Made by a program: the position numbers and the translations under genes. Shown piece by piece: positions 5,081-6,607 of a stretch of DNA of 6,607 bases. Position 1 is the first letter of the stretch; every line of letters begins with the position of its first letter. The notes beneath the pieces were generated by a model. The model was not told the DNA's origin, ran no database searches, and was given only the letters and a program-made list of their open reading frames with translations. Location: contig JBJELP010000276.1 in assembly GCA_051879215.1 (NCBI GenBank), forward strand, positions 1 to 6,607, written 5' to 3'. The stretch is from TWA4 sp051879215. Lineage in GTDB: Bacteria; Bacillota; Clostridia; Lachnospirales; Lachnospiraceae.

Positions 5081-5449
5081 TTAGAATTCCAGACCAGCTT
5101 CTCTGGCTGCATCTGCTAATGCTTTTACTTTACCCTGATATATGAAGCCGCCTCTGTCGAAAACAACTGTTGTAATACCTTTTTCCAGTGCTCTTTTAGC
5201 GATAACTGTTCCTAAATAAGCAGCTGCATCTACGTTGTTTGTTTTCTCAAGCTCAGCCTTGATTTCTTTCTGAACGGTAGACGCTGATACTAACGTATTG
5301 CCGACAGTGTCATCAATAATCTGAGCGTACATATGATTATTGCTTCTGAAAACTGCAAGACGAGGTCTTTCAGCTGTACCAGAAAAACGATTACGGATTC
5401 TGTTGTGTTTTTTAACACGTGCAATGCTTCTTGATGCTTTACTAATCAT
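5081..5449 (-). CDS. rplR: 50S ribosomal protein L18
   Basis: The 122-residue product binds 5S rRNA together with L5 and helps join it to the 50S central protuberance. The basic N-terminal tail (MISKASRSIARVKKHNRIRNR) is followed by the family blocks GTAERPRLAVFRSNNHMYAQ (24-43) and IIDD, then KRALEKGITTVVFDRGGF and the terminal YQGKVKALADAAREAGLEF, which is the characteristic end. The ATG at 5449 has GAGGAG (5464-5459) at a 9-nt spacing. It begins 17 nt after the rplF stop and ends 16 nt before the rpsE start. Length is normal for a Firmicutes L18, and the sequence looks most like Clostridia versions. Confidence 0.96.
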   Translation of the reverse strand: MISKASRSIARVKKHNRIRNRFSGTAERPRLAVFRSNNHMYAQIIDDTVGNTLVSASTVQKEIKAELEKTNNVDAAAYLGTVIAKRALEKGITTVVFDRGGFIYQGKVKALADAAREAGLEF

Positions 5450-5466
5450 ATCCTGTCACTCCTCTC

Positions 5467-6018
5467 TTATTTCTTCTTACCTGTCTTACCAACTTTACGT
5501 CTGATCACTTCATCAGCATACTTGATACCCTTGCCCTTATAAGGTTCAGGACGTCTCTTGTCTCTGATTTCAGCAGCGTACTGACCAACTTTTTCTTTAT
5601 CAATACCTTTGATAACAATCTTATTGGGTGCCTCTTTGGTAATTACAGATTCGATACCTTCGGGATCGATCATTTCAACAGGATGAGAGTATCCAAGAGA
5701 AAGAACCAGCTTATTGCCCTGCTTAACTGCTCTGTAACCAACACCGTTAACTTCCAGAACTTTTTCATATCCAGCTGTTACACCGGTTACCATGTTGTTG
5801 ATCAGAGTTCTTGTAAGACCATGTAAGGATTTCATTCTCTTTAAATCGTTCGGTCTGGAAACTACAATCTGACCATCTTCTAACTTGATGCTCATTTCGA
5901 TAGGTAATACTCTCTCAAGTGTACCCTTGGGACCCTTTACAGTCACTTTATTATTTTCTGCAATTTCAACTGTTACACCAGCGGGAACTGCGATTGGCAT
6001 TCTTCCTATACGTGACAT
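5467..6018 (-). CDS. rplF: 50S ribosomal protein L6
   Basis: The 183-residue product has the two repeated L6 domains. It starts MSRIGRMPIAVPAGV, with VTVKGPKGTL near 25-34, VNGVGYRA near 90, and the C-terminal RNA-binding signature RRPEPYKGKGIKYADE followed by a lysine-rich tail. L6 binds 23S rRNA near the sarcin-ricin loop and factor-binding site and is needed for late 50S assembly. The ATG at 6018 has AAGGAGG (6032-6026) seven nt upstream. It is separated from rpsH by a 205-nt hairpin-rich spacer with a possible promoter, so rplF and the genes after it could receive extra or separately controlled transcription. Sequence and length are otherwise ordinary. Confidence 0.96.
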   Translation of the reverse strand: MSRIGRMPIAVPAGVTVEIAENNKVTVKGPKGTLERVLPIEMSIKLEDGQIVVSRPNDLKRMKSLHGLTRTLINNMVTGVTAGYEKVLEVNGVGYRAVKQGNKLVLSLGYSHPVEMIDPEGIESVITKEAPNKIVIKGIDKEKVGQYAAEIRDKRRPEPYKGKGIKYADEVIRRKVGKTGKKK

Positions 6019-6080
6019 GCCCGTACCTCCTTATTAAATAGCTGAACGGAGCTTTACTCCCGTTCACTGTTTATAACAAA

Positions 6081-6109
6081 ATTATACTTTTCACAGCAGA
6101 CTTTGTCTG
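6081..6109 (-). promoter_or_regulatory. Possible internal promoter upstream of rplF
   Basis: A perfect -10 TATAAT (6086-6081) lies 17 nt from CAGACA (6109-6104), which matches four of six -35 consensus bases (the GACA part). There is no extended -10 TG. The predicted start near 6074 would give a leader of about 55 nt with the 6066-6043 hairpin in it. The -35 box overlaps the 6110-6096 hairpin. Confidence 0.35.
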
Positions 6110-6172
6110 CAGGCGGCAGGAAACCGCCTCCGGATCGGAGCACCGGTCCGGCAACTGTAAGTCATTTCTTCT

Positions 6173-6198
6173 GGAAAACCTGCCGAAGCAGCTTTTCC
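6173..6198 (-). repeat. UUCG-loop hairpin after rpsH
   Basis: Six pairs GGAAAA/TTTTCC (6198-6193 with 6178-6173), a G-G mismatch, then CTGC/GCAG closing a TTCG loop with a C-G pair, the exceptionally stable C(UUCG)G tetraloop. It begins 25 nt after the rpsH stop. The downstream bases are purine-rich, so it is not an intrinsic terminator. It could protect or mark an mRNA 3' end or take part in a switch; that is inference. Confidence 0.55.
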
Positions 6199-6223
6199 AA
6201 AGACGATGACAAATAAGATTTTA

Positions 6224-6607
6224 TTACCAGATATATGCAAGTACTTCGCCGCCAACGTTGTTAGCGCGAGCTTCCTTGTCAGTCATAACACCTTTGTTTG
6301 TGGAAATGATTGCGATACCGAGACCGCCCAGAACCTTGGGCATGTTCTCAACGCTTGCGTATACACGAAGACCGGGTTTGGAGATTCTCTTTAAACCAGC
6401 GATAACTTTATCGTTTTTGTCTTTGCCATACTTTAAGGTAATGCGGATAGACTGATAACTTCCTTCGTCTACCATTTCGTATTTTGCAATGTAACCTTCC
6501 TTAACCAGGATGTCTGCAATAGCCAGTTTCATCTTGGATGAAGGAACATCAACTGTATCATGTTTTGCAGTATTTGCATTACGGATTCTTGTAAGCATAT
6601 CTGCAAT
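6224..6607 (-). CDS. rpsH: 30S ribosomal protein S8, N-terminal few residues outside the window
   Basis: The frame is open to the window edge, reading IADMLTRIRNANTAKHD, so the first ATG inside the window (6598, Met of ADML) is internal and the true start lies about six codons beyond; family N-termini read roughly MxMSDPIADML. The 127 visible residues cover nearly the whole protein (about 132 in relatives). Features are VPSSKMKLAIADILVKEGYI, the mid part LKRISKPGLRVYA and the C-terminal signature STNKGVMTDKEAR...GGEVLAYIW. S8 binds 16S rRNA helix 21 early in 30S assembly; in E. coli it also represses the spc operon by binding mRNA at rplE. Whether the structured spacer after this gene plays any such role is unknown. 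Confidence 0.96.
   Translation of the reverse strand: MADMLTRIRNANTAKHDTVDVPSSKMKLAIADILVKEGYIAKYEMVDEGSYQSIRITLKYGKDKNDKVIAGLKRISKPGLRVYASVENMPKVLGGLGIAIISTNKGVMTDKEARANNVGGEVLAYIW

Larger units (their letters stand above)
6019..6223 (-). other. Hairpin-chain spacer between rpsH and rplF
   Basis: In minus-strand order these 205 nt hold: a hairpin with a C(TTCG)G loop (6198-6173); CCGG..CCGG (6151-6130, with a C-A mismatch on this strand), which competes with CTCCG-ATC-CGGAG (6140-6128); GGCGG-(7 nt)-CCGCC (6128-6112); GCAGAC-AAA-GTCTGC (6110-6096); a TATAAT box (6086-6081); and TGAACGG/CCGTTCA (6066-6043) about ten nt before the rplF Shine-Dalgarno site. CGGCAGG in the first hairpin (6185-6179) is fully complementary to CCTGCCG in the third (6120-6114), so alternative folds are possible. 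None of the hairpins is followed by a T tract. On the plus strand the region partly resembles a cobalamin-riboswitch core (see findings). No gene is supported. Confidence 0.5.

Noticed and set aside
6124..6168. Short minus-strand frame from an ATG near 6167 in the rpsH-rplF spacer
   Set aside because: About 22 codons, only a weak purine run upstream, and it lies entirely across strong hairpins.
6224..6598. Reading rpsH as a complete gene starting at ATG 6598
   Set aside because: The frame continues upstream to the window edge with the conserved IAD before this Met, so the start is outside the window.
1..6607. tRNA, rRNA, CRISPR array, insertion sequence or phage genes
   Set aside because: No cloverleaf, no regularly spaced direct repeats, no transposase or integrase motifs and no rRNA sequence were seen on either strand.

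Overview
The window is a stretch of the conserved bacterial ribosomal-protein supercluster (spc operon running into the alpha operon), read entirely on the minus strand. In transcription order (from high to low coordinates) it holds the 3' part of rpsH (S8), then rplF (L6), rplR (L18), rpsE (S5), rpmD (L30), rplO (L15), secY, adk, map, infA (IF-1), rpmJ (L36) and the first 14 codons of rpsM (S13). No gene on the plus strand is supported. The gene order, an adenylate kinase with a four-cysteine LID, strong AAGGAGG-type Shine-Dalgarno sites and the protein sequences suggest a Firmicute of the class Clostridia, most like Lachnospiraceae. That placement comes from remembered family patterns, not from a search.

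Layout: from rplF to secY the genes are packed with gaps of 1 to 18 nt and overlapping ribosome-binding sites, as expected for one translationally coupled mRNA. adk-map are 4 nt apart and map-infA 40 nt apart. Four spacers break this pattern: rpsH-rplF (205 nt), secY-adk (281 nt), infA-rpmJ (186 nt) and rpmJ-rpsM (278 nt). The infA-rpmJ spacer is readable: a Rho-independent terminator followed by a good extended -10 promoter, so rpmJ seems to start a new transcription unit with the alpha-operon genes. The other three hold no convincing gene but are rich in inverted repeats. In several of them the imperfect pair is a G-U wobble in minus-strand RNA but an A-C mismatch on the other strand, which hints at structured leader RNA; one hairpin in the rpsH-rplF spacer shows the opposite bias.

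Function: the r-proteins build the 30S (S8, S5, S13) and 50S (L6, L18, L30, L15, L36) subunits. SecY is the translocon pore, Adk balances adenine nucleotides, MetAP removes initiator methionine and IF-1 acts in initiation, so the block joins ribosome assembly, initiation, N-terminal processing and secretion. The genes themselves are ordinary. What deserves a second look is the set of long structured spacers: a possible pseudoknot and attenuator upstream of rpsM, a compact double-hairpin element between secY and adk, and a hairpin chain between rpsH and rplF whose plus strand partly resembles a cobalamin-riboswitch core. Two start codons (rplO and rpsE) must be placed downstream of the longest open frame.
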